Shown: positions 42,809-53,044, counted from the stretch's first letter. The stretch is 56,686 nucleotides of DNA from Bacteroidaceae bacterium (GCA_017536765.1 JAFXGV010000018.1:1-56686), one strand, 5' to 3'. Program-made: numbers and translations. Notes: generated by a model not told the origin, from the letters alone.

Positions 42809-43381
42809 ATGCTTAATATTGTGATATTTGGTGCTCCCGGCAGCGGAAAGGGCACACAGAGCGAGAGAATAGTTGAAAAGTATGGCTTGGACCACATATC
42901 TACAGGAGATGTGTTGCGTGGCGAGATAAAAGCCGACACCGAGCTTGGTAAAAAGGCTCAGGCGCTCATCGATAACGGCCAGCTTATCCCCGACGAACTT
43001 ATGGTGAGCATATTGGCTGCAAAACTCGATGGCTTCACACAGAGCAAGGGCGTTATTTTTGATGGTTTCCCCCGCACCATAGCCCAGGCCGAGGCATTGA
43101 AGGTGATGCTTGCCGAGCGTGGCCAGGAGGTAACAGCGATGATAGAGCTCGATGTTCCCGAAGAGGAACTTATGACACGCCTTTTGTTGCGTGGCCAGGC
43201 AAGTGGCCGTGCCGACGACAACGAGGAGACCATCAAAAAGCGCCTGGTGGTGTATCACGACCAGACAGCTCCTTTGAAGGATTGGTACAAGGCCGATGGC
43301 AAGCATTGCTACATTAACGGTCTTGGCGAGCTCGACCGCATATTTGCCGACATCGTAGCGGCAATAGATGCAAGAATTTAA
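42809..43381 (+). CDS. adk: Adenylate kinase
   Basis: Equilibrates ATP and AMP with ADP. The P-loop GAPGSGKGT is at 8-16, STGDVLRGEI at 31-40 and FDGFPRTIAQAEAL near 80-95. The 190-residue length indicates the short-LID form without the zinc-binding insert. A terminator follows after 14 nt. Confidence 0.97.
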   Translation: MLNIVIFGAPGSGKGTQSERIVEKYGLDHISTGDVLRGEIKADTELGKKAQALIDNGQLIPDELMVSILAAKLDGFTQSKGVIFDGFPRTIAQAEALKVMLAERGQEVTAMIELDVPEEELMTRLLLRGQASGRADDNEETIKKRLVVYHDQTAPLKDWYKADGKHCYINGLGELDRIFADIVAAIDARI

Positions 43382-43395
43382 TATACAACCATATT

Positions 43396-43436
43396 ACAAG
43401 GGGAGTGGCAAGGGTTTGCTGCGCCCCCTTGTTTTG
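43396..43436 (+). terminator. Terminator after adk
   Basis: ACAAGGGG (43396-43403) pairs with CCCCTTGT (43425-43432) around a 21-nt loop containing further possible pairing, followed by TTTGTATT. Confidence 0.65.
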
Positions 43437-43482
43437 TATTACTCCATAGTGGCGCGGCTGTAAACAAAACCGCTCCCGAAAC

Positions 43483-43490
43483 TATTTTTG
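43483..43490 (+). promoter_or_regulatory. Promoter -7 box of obg
   Basis: TATTTTTG fits TAnnTTTG and lies 33 nt before the obg ATG, after the adk terminator, so obg appears to be transcribed separately. Confidence 0.55.
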
Positions 43491-43523
43491 ATATAAGAAG
43501 CCCACCTGTAAAAGGCATAGATT

Positions 43524-44681
43524 ATGGCAGAATCGAATTTTATAGACTATGTGAAGATTGTGTGTCGTTCGGGCCGTGGAGGCCGTGGTATGGCACACTT
43601 GCATCGTGCAAAGTATATTCCCAATGGCGGCCCCGATGGTGGCGATGGCGGCAAGGGTGGCGACATCATTCTGCGTGGCAACCGCAACTATTGGACATTG
43701 CTGCACCTTAAATATCAGCGCCACGTGTTTGCCGGTAACGGGCAGAATGGCGGTATAAACAAGAGCACGGGAGCCGATGGCGAGAGCAAGATTATAGACG
43801 TGCCTTGCGGCACCGTGGCATATAATGCCGAAACGGGTGAGTTCCTATGTGATGTAATGGAGGATGGGCAGCTGGTTACCCTGCTAAAGGGCGGCCGCGG
43901 CGGTCTTGGCAATGTGCATTTCGCCACCCCCACACGTCAGGCACCACGCTTTGCGCAGCCGGGTGAGCCTATGCGCGAAATGACCGTTACGCTTGAGCTA
44001 AAACTGCTTGCCGATGTGGGCCTTGTGGGTTTCCCAAATGCGGGTAAATCAACCCTGTTGTCTTCGGTGTCGGCCGCAAAGCCCAAAATTGCCAATTATC
44101 CCTTTACCACGCTGGAGCCCAACTTAGGTATTGTATCCTATCGCGACAACAGGTCGTTTGTGATGGCCGACATCCCTGGTATAATAGAGGGTGCAAGCCA
44201 AGGCAAGGGCCTTGGTCTGCGTTTTCTGCGCCACATAGAGCGTAACTCGCTGTTGCTGTTTATGGTGCCTGCCGATACCGACGATATTAAAAAGGAGTAC
44301 GAGGTGTTGCTTAACGAGCTTGCCACCTTCAATCCCGAAATGCTCGACAAACAGCGCGTGTTGGCGGTTACAAAGTGCGACCTCATAGACGATGAGCTCA
44401 AGGAGATGCTCGCCCCCTCGTTGCCCGAGGGTGTTCCCACTGTGTTTATATCGGCTGCCACGGGCGAGGGTATCCCACAACTGAAGGATATGCTTTGGGA
44501 GGCTCTTAACAGCGAGGAGAACCGTATGGCGGCTGTCAAGCGCGACGAGCTTGTTCACCGTGACTACGATGCAAGTATGCTTGCAAATGATTTTGCTGAC
44601 TGGGAGAGCGATTTTGAGGATGACGATGCGGCCGACGATGACGACCTCAATTACGAGGAGTTCGATTTCGACGAAGAGTGA
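43524..44681 (+). CDS. obg: GTPase Obg/CgtA
   Basis: GTPase that assists 50S subunit assembly and stress control. The Gly-rich N-terminal Obg domain (1-160) shows [12 protein letters not shown] and [13 protein letters not shown]. The G domain has GFPNAGKST (169-177), [10 protein letters not shown] and the G4 motif TKCD. The C-terminal tail is very acidic (many Asp/Glu after about 350). The length is 385 residues. A bidirectional terminator follows. Confidence 0.96.
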   Translation: MAESNFIDYVKIVCRSGRGGRGMAHLHRAKYIPNGGPDGGDGGKGGDIILRGNRNYWTLLHLKYQRHVFAGNGQNGGINKSTGADGESKIIDVPCGTVAYNAETGEFLCDVMEDGQLVTLLKGGRGGLGNVHFATPTRQAPRFAQPGEPMREMTVTLELKLLADVGLVGFPNAGKSTLLSSVSAAKPKIANYPFTTLEPNLGIVSYRDNRSFVMADIPGIIEGASQGKGLGLRFLRHIERNSLLLFMVPADTDDIKKEYEVLLNELATFNPEMLDKQRVLAVTKCDLIDDELKEMLAPSLPEGVPTVFISAATGEGIPQLKDMLWEALNSEENRMAAVKRDELVHRDYDASMLANDFADWESDFEDDDAADDDDLNYEEFDFDEE

Positions 44682-44701
44682 TATCATCCCAATTATATAA
44701 T

Positions 44702-44738
44702 CCCAAAACGCCTCGGTCAGTGACCGAGGCGTTTTGGG
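44702..44738. terminator. Terminator between obg and sulfatase
   Basis: An 18-bp perfect stem (44702-44719 with 44721-44738, CCCAAAACGCCTCGGTCA and complement). The stem itself contains A4/T4, and it can end both converging genes. Real loop size will be 3-5 nt after the inner pairs open. Confidence 0.85.
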
Positions 44739-44765
44739 TTATTGCCTATATAATAAAGGTATATG

Positions 44766-46286
44766 TTACTGGGGCAGGGTGATGTTGTTGAATAGGTCTA
44801 TGTCGCTTGTTGTGTGCTCCTGTAATATTATCTCCTTCATCCGGGCTACGATGTCGGGGTATTGCGATGCTATGTCGGTGTCTTCGTGTACATCGTTGGC
44901 AAGGTCGTAAAGACGGCAGTTGCCATTCTTTACCACCATCTTCCAATTATCCATACGCAGTGCCATCATATTGGTCTCGTGGAACTCCCAATATAGGAAT
45001 TCGTGCTTCTCCTGGCCGGGTTGTCCCAAAAGAGTTTTTGCAAATGAGATGCCGTCAAAATAGTCGTTCTCAACGTCGGGGTTGCGGTATTTATCTTCGT
45101 AGTTCTCAATGCCGATAATCTCGCACAATGTGGGCATCACGTCGTAGAATGCGAGTTGATGATCATTTACGCTACCTGCTGCCACCTTGCCGGGCCAACG
45201 TACTATATAAGGCACGCGTATGCCGCCCTCGTGTGTGGAGCGCTTGGTGCCGCGTAGCTTGCCGTCGTGGTTGAAGAATGCGGGATCGGCACCGCCCTCC
45301 TCGTGGGGGCCGTTGTCGCTGGTGAATACCACGATGGTGTTCTCGTCGAAACCTTTCTTTTTGAGCAGTGCGAATATTTCACCCACATAAGCATCGAGGC
45401 GAGTTATCATTCCTGCAAACTGTGCGTGTGCACAGTCGGTGGGGTTGTAGCGTGAGCTTGAATCGCCACCGTATGTCTTTTCCGAGCAGAAACTGCTGCG
45501 GTAGGCCTGCAGAATTGAATCATTGGGCTGTGCAAGTTCGGCGTGGGGCAGTGTGTAGGTGAAGATGCCGAAGAAGGGTGTTTCGTCGGTCTGCTTGTCT
45601 ATCCACTCCATAGCTTTGCGGTGTATGATATCGGCCGAGTAGTCGCGGCGGTTCTTGTAGTCATCGCCGTGCATTGCGTAGTTGATGTTGTTCTCCAGGA
45701 TGTCGCGTGTTACCTCGGTGTCGCCATCGGCCTTGCTATACTTGTTCAAGAAGTTGGGGTAGTACAGATGGGCCTGGAACTGGCACATAAAGCCGTAGTA
45801 CTCGTCAATACCACGTTTGTCGGGGGTGCTCTCCGAGCCTTCGTAGCCTCCTGCCCACTTACCGAACATACCGGTGTTGTAGCCGTTCTTCTTCATAATC
45901 TCGGGGAGGATTATGTGGTCGGGATCGTAGGGCTCCTGTCCTGTTTGTACCGGGTCTGTGGTCTTGCCGTATGTGATGTTGCCAATGCGGTATTCCTTAT
46001 TACCACGCACCTTGGTGTGGCCTGTGTGCTGGCCTGTCATAAGCGATGCGCGCGAGGGGGCGCTCACGGGGCTGCCTGCATAGGCGTCGGTGAAGAGCAT
46101 TCCCTCGGCTGCCATTCTGTCGATGTTGGGGGTGCTTATGTATTTCTGGCCATAGCAACCGAGGTCGCCGTATCCCATATCATCACACATTATATATATA
46201 ATGTTGGGTTTCTGTGCCTCCTCGGCCTGCATTGCTGTTGTTGCGAGCAAACCGCAACCGAAAAGCATTAGTTTATCCTTGTTCAT
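44766..46286 (-). CDS. Serine-type sulfatase
   Basis: Hydrolyses sulfate esters, in this group usually on sulfated glycans such as mucin O-glycans or glycosaminoglycans. Metal ligands appear in DDMGYGD (35-41); the activation motif is SAPSR (75-79) followed by ASLMTG. Ser75 must be converted to formylglycine, which in anaerobes requires the radical enzyme anSME, not present in this window. The N-terminus is an export signal, possibly a lipobox ending at Cys11. The 506-residue length fits S1-family sulfatases. It follows the large secreted protein by 33 nt and is probably co-transcribed with it. Confidence 0.93.
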   Translation of the reverse strand: MNKDKLMLFGCGLLATTAMQAEEAQKPNIIYIMCDDMGYGDLGCYGQKYISTPNIDRMAAEGMLFTDAYAGSPVSAPSRASLMTGQHTGHTKVRGNKEYRIGNITYGKTTDPVQTGQEPYDPDHIILPEIMKKNGYNTGMFGKWAGGYEGSESTPDKRGIDEYYGFMCQFQAHLYYPNFLNKYSKADGDTEVTRDILENNINYAMHGDDYKNRRDYSADIIHRKAMEWIDKQTDETPFFGIFTYTLPHAELAQPNDSILQAYRSSFCSEKTYGGDSSSRYNPTDCAHAQFAGMITRLDAYVGEIFALLKKKGFDENTIVVFTSDNGPHEEGGADPAFFNHDGKLRGTKRSTHEGGIRVPYIVRWPGKVAAGSVNDHQLAFYDVMPTLCEIIGIENYEDKYRNPDVENDYFDGISFAKTLLGQPGQEKHEFLYWEFHETNMMALRMDNWKMVVKNGNCRLYDLANDVHEDTDIASQYPDIVARMKEIILQEHTTSDIDLFNNITLPQ

Positions 46287-46319
46287 ATTGTTTATGTTTT
46301 TTATGTTATCGGTTAGTGT

Positions 46320-49300
46320 TTATCTGTTGTAGAACTTGAAATTCTTTTCTCCGTTGGCGCTATATACCTTTATTATATATATACCGTTTGCAAGTGAGGC
46401 TGTGGAGATGGTGTTGCCTTTGCTGTTGGCAACAAGTGCAGCGTTGCTGTTGTAGATGGCAATGCTCTTTATAGCCTTGCCTGTTGCTGTAACGGTGTTG
46501 TCGCCGTAGATGATGCCGATTTCGTCGGCCTTGGTACTTTCAACACCTGTTGTGCCGGGGAAACGGAAACTGTATGCTGCGGCCTCGGCATCACTTATGC
46601 TCATATACATCTTGAAACCATTGATGTGACTGCCTGTGTAACGGCGCATAACCACTCCGTTCTCGGCTGTGTCGTCGGTTTGCAGGGTGTAGGGGTTGGG
46701 TATGCTGCCGGTGGATGTTTTTTCTACAGTACCAAGCAGTACGTTGTCCTCTACTGTTTCGCTGCTTTCGGTGATGGTGAACCCGTAGGTGCCCTTTTCT
46801 CCTTTTATAATTACAGCTGTGCTTGCGGGAATTATGCCGTTGGGCACTTCTGTGAGGTTAATGTGGTCGCCATCAATCTGTGCGGTGTATGCTGTCACAC
46901 CTGCAGGAACCTCTAATGCTATGGGACAGAAGATTGTGGTGTAGCCTGTGTCGTCTATAGTCACAGGCAACTCGGTGATGTTGGTTACAGCCCACTCGCA
47001 GTTGTTTGCTGCGTAGCTGCTGTTGCGATCTACTTTTGTGGTGTTGTCATAAACATACTTTGAACCGCTGTAGTTGGTGTATAGGGTGTTGTAGCCCTCG
47101 GTGCCACTCTGTGATGCACGGAACTCCACGGTTTCTGCGTTTGCACGGCCTATTGTGCCTATGCTGTGTGTGCTGTGCATATATGTTCCGGCAGTGTAGC
47201 TCAGTAGCTTGTTCTCCGATGTGTGGAAGAATACGGTGCTTGCGGCGGTGCCGTCGGCAATCATTGACATCTGTTCGCCGCTGATGGGTGTGGCACTCAT
47301 ATAGTTGCCCGAGGCTTTTCCTTGCAAGCGTACAAAGGTTCCGGTTATAGGTGTCTCCTCGACGTAGGGTGAGAAGAATGCAACGAGGTCCATATCGTGC
47401 TCCACAGTGAAACTGTATGTGGCGTCGGTGGATACAATGTTGTTGCTCTCTTTCCAGCAGATGAAGGTGTAGCCTTTGTATGGTGTGGCAGTAGCTGTGA
47501 GTGCTGTTCCTTTGGCATAGCTTTCGCTTGCGGGGGATAACAGTACGCTACCGCGTGCTTTGTCGTTTACAGCTACGGTTACATTGCGGCCCTCTTTTGC
47601 GGGAGTTACATTGACGATGAAATCGTAAAGGAATCCCTCTACGTCGTCGTCGGCGAGGTTGAGCCCGTTGCTGTTGATGCGCACGCGCATACGTACGTCG
47701 GTCTGCTCGGCCCAGTCGGGTACTGTTATGGTGCCCGATGCGCTTGTGCCGTTAACGGTAAGCTCCTCTGTGGTGTCAAACGCGCCGTCGGCATTCCAAT
47801 CGAAATAGGAAAATGCTTTAAGGTTGGTACCTGCTGCCTGCGAGAGGGTGATGTTGAGTGTTGACTCACCGCCCAATGCCACTGTGGCTTTGTCGTGTGA
47901 ATATATCTTGTGCCAAGTAGAGGGCTTCGATGTGCTCTCGTAATTGAGAGCGTTTATTGTGCCCTCGCCTGCAAGTTTTAGGCTGGTGATATATGTGCTG
48001 CCAAGTGTTCCGCAGGGGTTGTAGTAGATTTTGCTGTCGAGTGCGTATGTTGTGCGCTGACGGTTTACATAGAAAATGCTTTCGCCGTCGATTTCGAGTG
48101 TGATACCGCCCTCTTTGCTGCGGAAGGTGAACCCATCGCCCTCGGCAAATACCTGCCAACGTGTGTCGTTGGCTGTGGTGGCTGTTATTGCACCGTTCTC
48201 ATCAATACCTATGGTGGTGCTTACGAACTTGGCCGATGCTATGAGGTAGCCCTCTTGGTTGTTGCTACCTACAAAGTACCAACCCTGATATGTGTCGGCC
48301 ACGTCTTTGGTCTGCAGGCTGATGTTGTTGTCATAGATAGATACGTTGTTCTGCGATGTACCTATGCTGTAGATGATGTCGATGTTGCCAATGGCATCGG
48401 TGGGCTCAAAGTTGCGTACCTCGTAAAGGTCCTCGGTTTCTGTGAGCTTCCAATATGAACCAACGCGGCCGGTACCTGCCTGCCAGGTGATTACATAGTT
48501 AGACGCGCCGTCTTTGTTCAATGCGCGTGGGCCGGCAGCCTCGTCGCTGTAGCTTTCGCAGTCGGTTGATGAGAAGTAGTGGCAGCCTGCAATCTCGCCG
48601 CTTGTGGCGGCAGTGGGAGCAACGTAGTACTCCACGCGTTCGGTTCCGGTGGTTATGCGCGATGCCGATGACGGAGTCTTGTTGCAACTGGTTATGTAGT
48701 TACCTGTTGCGGTGTTCTGAATATAGTAGCAGTTCTCGTTGCCTGTGGGGATGAACTTCCAGAACTGGCGCTCGGTTATGCTGTAGCTTGCTACGTACAT
48801 AGATTGGTCGGTGCCCTCGGTGATATAGTTGCTACCTGTGGTCTTCCAGCTTATGGTGTATATTTTACTGCCATCATCTTCGGGGGTGTCGGTTTCACCG
48901 CCTTCTTCACCCTCTCCACCTTCTTCTTCATTGGTGTTGATGAGCGAAAGCTCCGAAAGGCCGAAGAAACAGCCTTTGTTTGTGTTGCCTGCTGTGATGG
49001 TAAGCTCCACAACCAATGTGTTTGTTGCTGCAACCTCGCTGCCTTCAATTGTCCACACCTTGTTTGCGCCGGTTATGCCGGCTGCAATGTCGATGTTGCT
49101 CAATGAACCGAATGTGGCAAGGTTGCTGCTACTGCTGCCTTGTTTTGCCACTACGTTCCATTGGCGCACAACGCCATCGCCTGTTTCCTGATAGTTGCTG
49201 CTACCGTTGAGCGCGTGAATGTGAGTGTCGATGTTGTCGAACTTAAAAGCTGTGGGCACACCGGTGACGGTGAAGGTTAGCTTTATTGTGGGGCTTGTGT

Positions 49301-49547
49301 TTCCGTTTACATCGGGGCAGATAATGCTCTGTGTCACGGCGCCACCTGTGCCCTTGAAGGTGTGCGATGATGTGAGTGTTGCTGCTGCGCCATTGATGGC
49401 TGTGCCGTTCTCGTCGGTTACGCTGATGGTAACGCTCTGTGCATCGGTGCCGGTTCTCGTGAAACCGAGTTTGATGCTCGATGCTGCACTTGCCGGCATT
49501 ATTGCGGCGAGTGCAAGCAATAGAAATAAAAAGTAAGTTTTTCTCAT
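46320..49547 (-). CDS. Large secreted multidomain protein with sorting domain
   Basis: A 1075-residue exported protein with signal peptide MRKTYFLFLLLALAAIMPASA. An N-terminal beta-domain (about 22-207) is followed by an acidic Glu/Gly linker (208-230), then two ricin-like beta-trefoil regions (about 232-530), a GEVED domain (about 555-655, KAFSYFDWNADGAFD), a 'bacterial repeat' domain (about 655-735, YKGYTFICWKE), a third trefoil-like region (about 740-880) and a C-terminal sorting-like domain (about 1000-1075, ending NGIYIIKVYSANGEKNFKF). No catalytic motif is seen. The lectin-like modules suggest glycan binding at the cell surface beside the sulfatase. Domain boundaries are approximate. 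Confidence 0.82.
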   Translation of the reverse strand: MRKTYFLFLLLALAAIMPASAASSIKLGFTRTGTDAQSVTISVTDENGTAINGAAATLTSSHTFKGTGGAVTQSIICPDVNGNTSPTIKLTFTVTGVPTAFKFDNIDTHIHALNGSSNYQETGDGVVRQWNVVAKQGSSSSNLATFGSLSNIDIAAGITGANKVWTIEGSEVAATNTLVVELTITAGNTNKGCFFGLSELSLINTNEEEGGEGEEGGETDTPEDDGSKIYTISWKTTGSNYITEGTDQSMYVASYSITERQFWKFIPTGNENCYYIQNTATGNYITSCNKTPSSASRITTGTERVEYYVAPTAATSGEIAGCHYFSSTDCESYSDEAAGPRALNKDGASNYVITWQAGTGRVGSYWKLTETEDLYEVRNFEPTDAIGNIDIIYSIGTSQNNVSIYDNNISLQTKDVADTYQGWYFVGSNNQEGYLIASAKFVSTTIGIDENGAITATTANDTRWQVFAEGDGFTFRSKEGGITLEIDGESIFYVNRQRTTYALDSKIYYNPCGTLGSTYITSLKLAGEGTINALNYESTSKPSTWHKIYSHDKATVALGGESTLNITLSQAAGTNLKAFSYFDWNADGAFDTTEELTVNGTSASGTITVPDWAEQTDVRMRVRINSNGLNLADDDVEGFLYDFIVNVTPAKEGRNVTVAVNDKARGSVLLSPASESYAKGTALTATATPYKGYTFICWKESNNIVSTDATYSFTVEHDMDLVAFFSPYVEETPITGTFVRLQGKASGNYMSATPISGEQMSMIADGTAASTVFFHTSENKLLSYTAGTYMHSTHSIGTIGRANAETVEFRASQSGTEGYNTLYTNYSGSKYVYDNTTKVDRNSSYAANNCEWAVTNITELPVTIDDTGYTTIFCPIALEVPAGVTAYTAQIDGDHINLTEVPNGIIPASTAVIIKGEKGTYGFTITESSETVEDNVLLGTVEKTSTGSIPNPYTLQTDDTAENGVVMRRYTGSHINGFKMYMSISDAEAAAYSFRFPGTTGVESTKADEIGIIYGDNTVTATGKAIKSIAIYNSNAALVANSKGNTISTASLANGIYIIKVYSANGEKNFKFYNR

Positions 49548-49606
49548 ATTTTAATTAGTTATAATATTCATTGGCTGTAAAAATATTGCTTTTTTATAAA
49601 AAATAC

Positions 49607-49614
49607 CAAATATA
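49607..49614 (-). promoter_or_regulatory. Promoter -7 box of secreted protein-sulfatase operon
   Basis: Minus-strand TATATTTG fits TAnnTTTG; the transcript would start near 49600, giving a leader of about 53 nt. No clear TTTG -33 element is seen. Confidence 0.5.
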
Positions 49615-49744
49615 TGATGACTTTTCACGCATTTATAATAAATAAGGTGTGTTATTGGCTGCAGTTACCCACTGCGCAGGCTGTTATTTTTACAAGTTTT
49701 CATTAAAAATGCAACAAACGCTTTTTTATTAGAAAAATAATTTC

Positions 49745-49752
49745 TATCTTTG
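49745..49752 (+). promoter_or_regulatory. Promoter -7 box of rpsL operon
   Basis: TATCTTTG fits TAnnTTTG, with a TTTT element at 49722-49725 spaced 19 nt upstream. It predicts a start near 49759 and a leader of about 70 nt before rpsL that includes a short TGGAC/GTCCA hairpin. Confidence 0.7.
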
Positions 49753-49813
49753 CAAGCCAAAATGGACCACCGTGTCCACTTGAATAGAATATAATTGAAA
49801 CATAATATAATAA

Positions 49814-49825
49814 TTAAAAATTAAA
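49814..49825 (+). promoter_or_regulatory. A/T-rich start element before rpsL
   Basis: TTAAAAATTAAA ends 4 nt before the ATG at 49830, the same 12-mer as before rubrerythrin and rplC. No Shine-Dalgarno sequence is present. Confidence 0.55.
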
Positions 49826-49829
49826 CAAA

Positions 49830-50210
49830 ATGCCTACAATTCAGCAATTAGTAAGAAAAGGCAGAGAGGTTATCGTGGAGAAGAGCAAGTCGCCCGCACT
49901 CGACAACTGTCCCCAGCGTCGTGGTGTTTGCGTACGTGTTTACACTACCACACCCAAGAAACCTAACTCTGCTATGAGAAAGGTTGCTCGTGTTCGCTTG
50001 ACCAATCAGAAGGAGGTGAACTCTTACATCCCCGGTGAAGGTCATAACTTGCAGGAGCACTCAATCGTGTTAGTACGTGGTGGCCGTGTTAAGGACCTCC
50101 CCGGTGTACGTTATCACATCGTTCGCGGTACTTTGGATACTGCTGGTGTTGCCAACCGTACACAGCGCCGTTCAAAATATGGTGCAAAGCGTCCTAAAGC
50201 CAAGAAATAA
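49830..50210 (+). CDS. rpsL: 30S ribosomal protein S12
   Basis: Decoding-centre protein of the small subunit. The loop [11 protein letters not shown] holds Lys43 and Lys44 (streptomycin-sensitive form, with the usual Lys at 43), and Asp89 in [10 protein letters not shown] is the residue methylthiolated in some bacteria. 126 residues. First gene of the str operon; a 193-nt leader separates it from rpsG. Confidence 0.98.
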   Translation: MPTIQQLVRKGREVIVEKSKSPALDNCPQRRGVCVRVYTTTPKKPNSAMRKVARVRLTNQKEVNSYIPGEGHNLQEHSIVLVRGGRVKDLPGVRYHIVRGTLDTAGVANRTQRRSKYGAKRPKAKK

Positions 50211-50403
50211 TAACGCGAATTTGAAAAACAAGCTGTGAAAGCGGTGAATTCGGCTTGTAAAACAATGAATACACCCATATATTTATTTAACAGTTTTGGT
50301 TTGTTGGATAAGTTATATATAGGTTGAGTAAATGCCTCGGTGGAGGCGTTGAAGAATTTGCAATAACGCAGCCCAAACAAAACATAATTTTCGTAAAAAG
50401 AAA
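50211..50403 (+). promoter_or_regulatory. rpsL-rpsG intercistronic leader with hairpin
   Basis: This non-coding gap is long for an operon. It holds a stem at 50331-50350 (AATGCCTC/GAGGCGTT, one G-U pair, loop GGTG) and flanking segments GGTTTG (50298-50303) and CAAAC (50374-50378) that could pair around it. In E. coli the space between rpsL and rpsG is the S7 binding site for feedback control of translation; a similar role is inferred here. I see no promoter match in it. Confidence 0.45.
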
Positions 50404-50880
50404 ATGAGAAAAGCAAAACCAAAAAAGCGTGTGATCCTTCCGGATCCCGTATTTAATGATCAGATGGTGTCTAAATTCGTTAACCATTTGATGTATGACG
50501 GAAAGAAAAACGTTTCGTACACCATCTTCTATGGTGCTCTGGAGCTCGTTGGTAACAAGATGAAGAACGAGGAGAAGGCTCCTCTGGAAATCTGGAAACA
50601 GGCTTTGGAGAACATTACTCCCAAAGTAGAGGTTAAATCTCGCCGTATCGGTGGTGCCACATTCCAGGTGCCCACAGAGATTCGTCCCGACCGTAAAGAG
50701 TCTATCTCAATGAAGAATATGATTTTGTTCGCTCGCAAACGCGGTGGCAAATCTATGGCTGAGAAGCTCTGCAGTGAGATTATGGATGCATACAACAACC
50801 AGGGTGGTGCGTTCAAGCGTAAAGAGGATATGCACCGTATGGCCGAGGCTAACCGTGCATTTGCACATTTCCGTTTCTAA
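50404..50880 (+). CDS. rpsG: 30S ribosomal protein S7
   Basis: Primary 16S rRNA-binding protein that starts assembly of the 30S head. 158 residues with [18 protein letters not shown] in the middle and a C-terminal [12 protein letters not shown]. In E. coli it also represses its own operon. fusA follows after 21 nt. Confidence 0.98.
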   Translation: MRKAKPKKRVILPDPVFNDQMVSKFVNHLMYDGKKNVSYTIFYGALELVGNKMKNEEKAPLEIWKQALENITPKVEVKSRRIGGATFQVPTEIRPDRKESISMKNMILFARKRGGKSMAEKLCSEIMDAYNNQGGAFKRKEDMHRMAEANRAFAHFRF

Positions 50881-50901
50881 TCCAAGATAATTTATACGAC
50901 G

Positions 50902-52995
50902 ATGGCTAACGACTTAAAATTTACCCGTAATATTGGTATCAGTGCTCACATTGATGCCGGTAAAACAACTACATCAGAGCGTATTTTGTTCTACACCGGT
51001 TTGTCTCACAAGATTGGTGAGGTTCACGATGGTGCAGCAACAATGGACTGGATGGAGCAGGAGCAGGAGCGTGGTATCACCATTACCTCTGCTGCTACAA
51101 CAACCTTCTGGAACTGGAAAGGTACACAGTACAAGTTTAACTTGATTGATACTCCGGGACACGTGGATTTTACCGCCGAGGTAGAGCGTTCGCTCCGTGT
51201 ACTCGACGGCGCTATCGCTGCTTTCTGTGCAGTAGGTGGTGTTGAGCCTCAGTCTGAGACTGTATGGCGCCAGGCCGACAAGTACAATGTTCCCCGTATC
51301 GCTTATGTGAACAAGATGGACCGTTCGGGTGCCGACTACTTCTCTGTAATGCGCCAGATGAAGGAGATTCTTGGTGCTAACCCCTGCCCCGTGACAATTC
51401 CTATCGGTGCCGAGGAGAAGTTCCTTGGTGTTATCAACCTCATCACTATGAAGGCTCTCGTTTACAAGGATGGCAGTCTCGATTACACTGTTGAGGAGAT
51501 TCCCGCAGAGATGGTTGACGAGGCTAACCAGTGGCGCGAGCACCTTCTTGAGAAGGCTGCCGATTTCGACGAGGAGTTGATGATGAAGGTTCTCGAGGAT
51601 CCCGAAAGCATCACAGAGGAGGAGATTATAGCTGCTATCCGCAAGGGTACACTTGCTATGGAGATTACTCCTATGACTTGTGGTTCTTCGTTCAAGAATA
51701 AAGGTGTTCAGCCTCTTCTCGACTTTGTATGTGCATTCTTGCCTTCTCCTCTGGATACTGCTGCTGTTGAGGGTATCAACCCCAAAACAGACGAGACCGA
51801 GCTCCGTAAGCCCAGCGAGGATGACAAGACATCGGCTCTTGTGTTCAAGATTGCCACAAACCCCTTCGTAGGTCGTTTGATTTATGTTCGCGTTTATTCA
51901 GGTAAATTGGAGTCGGGTTCATATATCTTCGATACACGTTCAGGTCGCAAGGAGCGTATCTCTCGTATGTTCCAGATGCACTCTAACAAGCAGAACCCAA
52001 TCGAAGTTCTTGGTGCTGGTGATATCGGTGCCGTTATCGGTCTTAAGGATGTTCGCACAGGTGATACACTTTGCGCAGAGGATGCACCCATTGTACTCGA
52101 GTCTATGTCGTTCCCCGATCCTGTGATTTCAATCGCTGTTGAGCCCAAGACTCAGAAAGATTTGGACAAGCTCGCCAACGGTCTTGCCAAACTTGCCGAG
52201 GAGGATCCTACATTTACCGTGAAGACAGACGAGCAGTCGGGCCAGACAATTATTTCGGGTATGGGTGAGCTCCACTTGGAGATTATCATCGATCGCTTGA
52301 AACGTGAGTTCAACGTAGAGTGTAACCAGGGCCGTCCTCAGGTTAGCTACAAGGAGGCTATCACAGAGACTGTTCAGGTTGACGAGACATACAAGAAGCA
52401 GACCGGTGGTAAGGGTAAGTATGCGAAGATACTTGTTGCCGTTGGTCCCGCCGATGAGGACTTCAAGGAGGGTAACCTTCAGTTTGTTAACGAGGTTAAG
52501 GGTGGTAACGTGCCCAAGGAGTTTATCCCCTCGGTACAGAAGGGCTTCCAGACCGCTATCAAGGCCGGTGTTCTCGCAGGCTATCCTATGGAGTCGTTGA
52601 AGGTTACATTGCTCGATGGTGGTTTCCACCCCGTTGACTCTGACCAGCTTTCGTTCGAGGTTTGTGCCATCCAGGCATACAAGAACGCTTGTTTGAAGGC
52701 CAACCCCGTTCTTTTGGAGCCTATTATGCGACTCGAGGTTGTTACTCCCGAGGAGAGTATGGGTGATGTTATTGCCGACCTTAACAAGCGTCGTGGTCAG
52801 GTAGAGGGCTTTGAGACAAGCCGCACCGGTGCCCGCATCGTTAAGGCTATGGTTCCCCTGTCTGAGATGTTTGGTTATGTGACATCGTTGCGTACCATTA
52901 CTTCGGGCCGTGCTACATCGTCAATGACATACGACCACCACGATCAGGTGAGTGCTTCTTTGACAAAGCAGATTCTCGAGGAATTGCAGAAGTAA
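50902..52995 (+). CDS. fusA: Elongation factor G
   Basis: GTPase that moves tRNA and mRNA through the ribosome and helps recycle it. The P-loop is in AHIDAGKTT (15-23), DTPGHVDFT and NKMDR follow, and domain IV/V motifs are intact. 697 residues, near the usual length. Codon choice is that of a highly expressed gene. tuf does not follow; the next gene is rpsJ after a hairpin. Confidence 0.98.
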   Translation: MANDLKFTRNIGISAHIDAGKTTTSERILFYTGLSHKIGEVHDGAATMDWMEQEQERGITITSAATTTFWNWKGTQYKFNLIDTPGHVDFTAEVERSLRVLDGAIAAFCAVGGVEPQSETVWRQADKYNVPRIAYVNKMDRSGADYFSVMRQMKEILGANPCPVTIPIGAEEKFLGVINLITMKALVYKDGSLDYTVEEIPAEMVDEANQWREHLLEKAADFDEELMMKVLEDPESITEEEIIAAIRKGTLAMEITPMTCGSSFKNKGVQPLLDFVCAFLPSPLDTAAVEGINPKTDETELRKPSEDDKTSALVFKIATNPFVGRLIYVRVYSGKLESGSYIFDTRSGRKERISRMFQMHSNKQNPIEVLGAGDIGAVIGLKDVRTGDTLCAEDAPIVLESMSFPDPVISIAVEPKTQKDLDKLANGLAKLAEEDPTFTVKTDEQSGQTIISGMGELHLEIIIDRLKREFNVECNQGRPQVSYKEAITETVQVDETYKKQTGGKGKYAKILVAVGPADEDFKEGNLQFVNEVKGGNVPKEFIPSVQKGFQTAIKAGVLAGYPMESLKVTLLDGGFHPVDSDQLSFEVCAIQAYKNACLKANPVLLEPIMRLEVVTPEESMGDVIADLNKRRGQVEGFETSRTGARIVKAMVPLSEMFGYVTSLRTITSGRATSSMTYDHHDQVSASLTKQILEELQK

Positions 52996-53008
52996 TAAAC
53001 AAAATAAC

Positions 53009-53044
53009 GCCTGCCGGTTAGCGAATGACTCTTAACCGGCAGGC
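53009..53044 (+). other. Strong hairpin between fusA and rpsJ
   Basis: GCCTGCCGGTTA (53009-53020) pairs perfectly with 53033-53044 around a 12-nt loop. No U tract follows (AATTATGAATC), so it is a poor intrinsic terminator. It may set a processing or pausing point or protect the 3' end of the fusA message at the junction of the str and S10 gene sets. Confidence 0.75.

Noticed and set aside
46320-49547. Sialidase or other glycosidase activity in the large secreted protein
   Set aside because: No Asp-box, catalytic acid pair or other enzyme motif found; only binding and beta-sandwich modules are recognisable.
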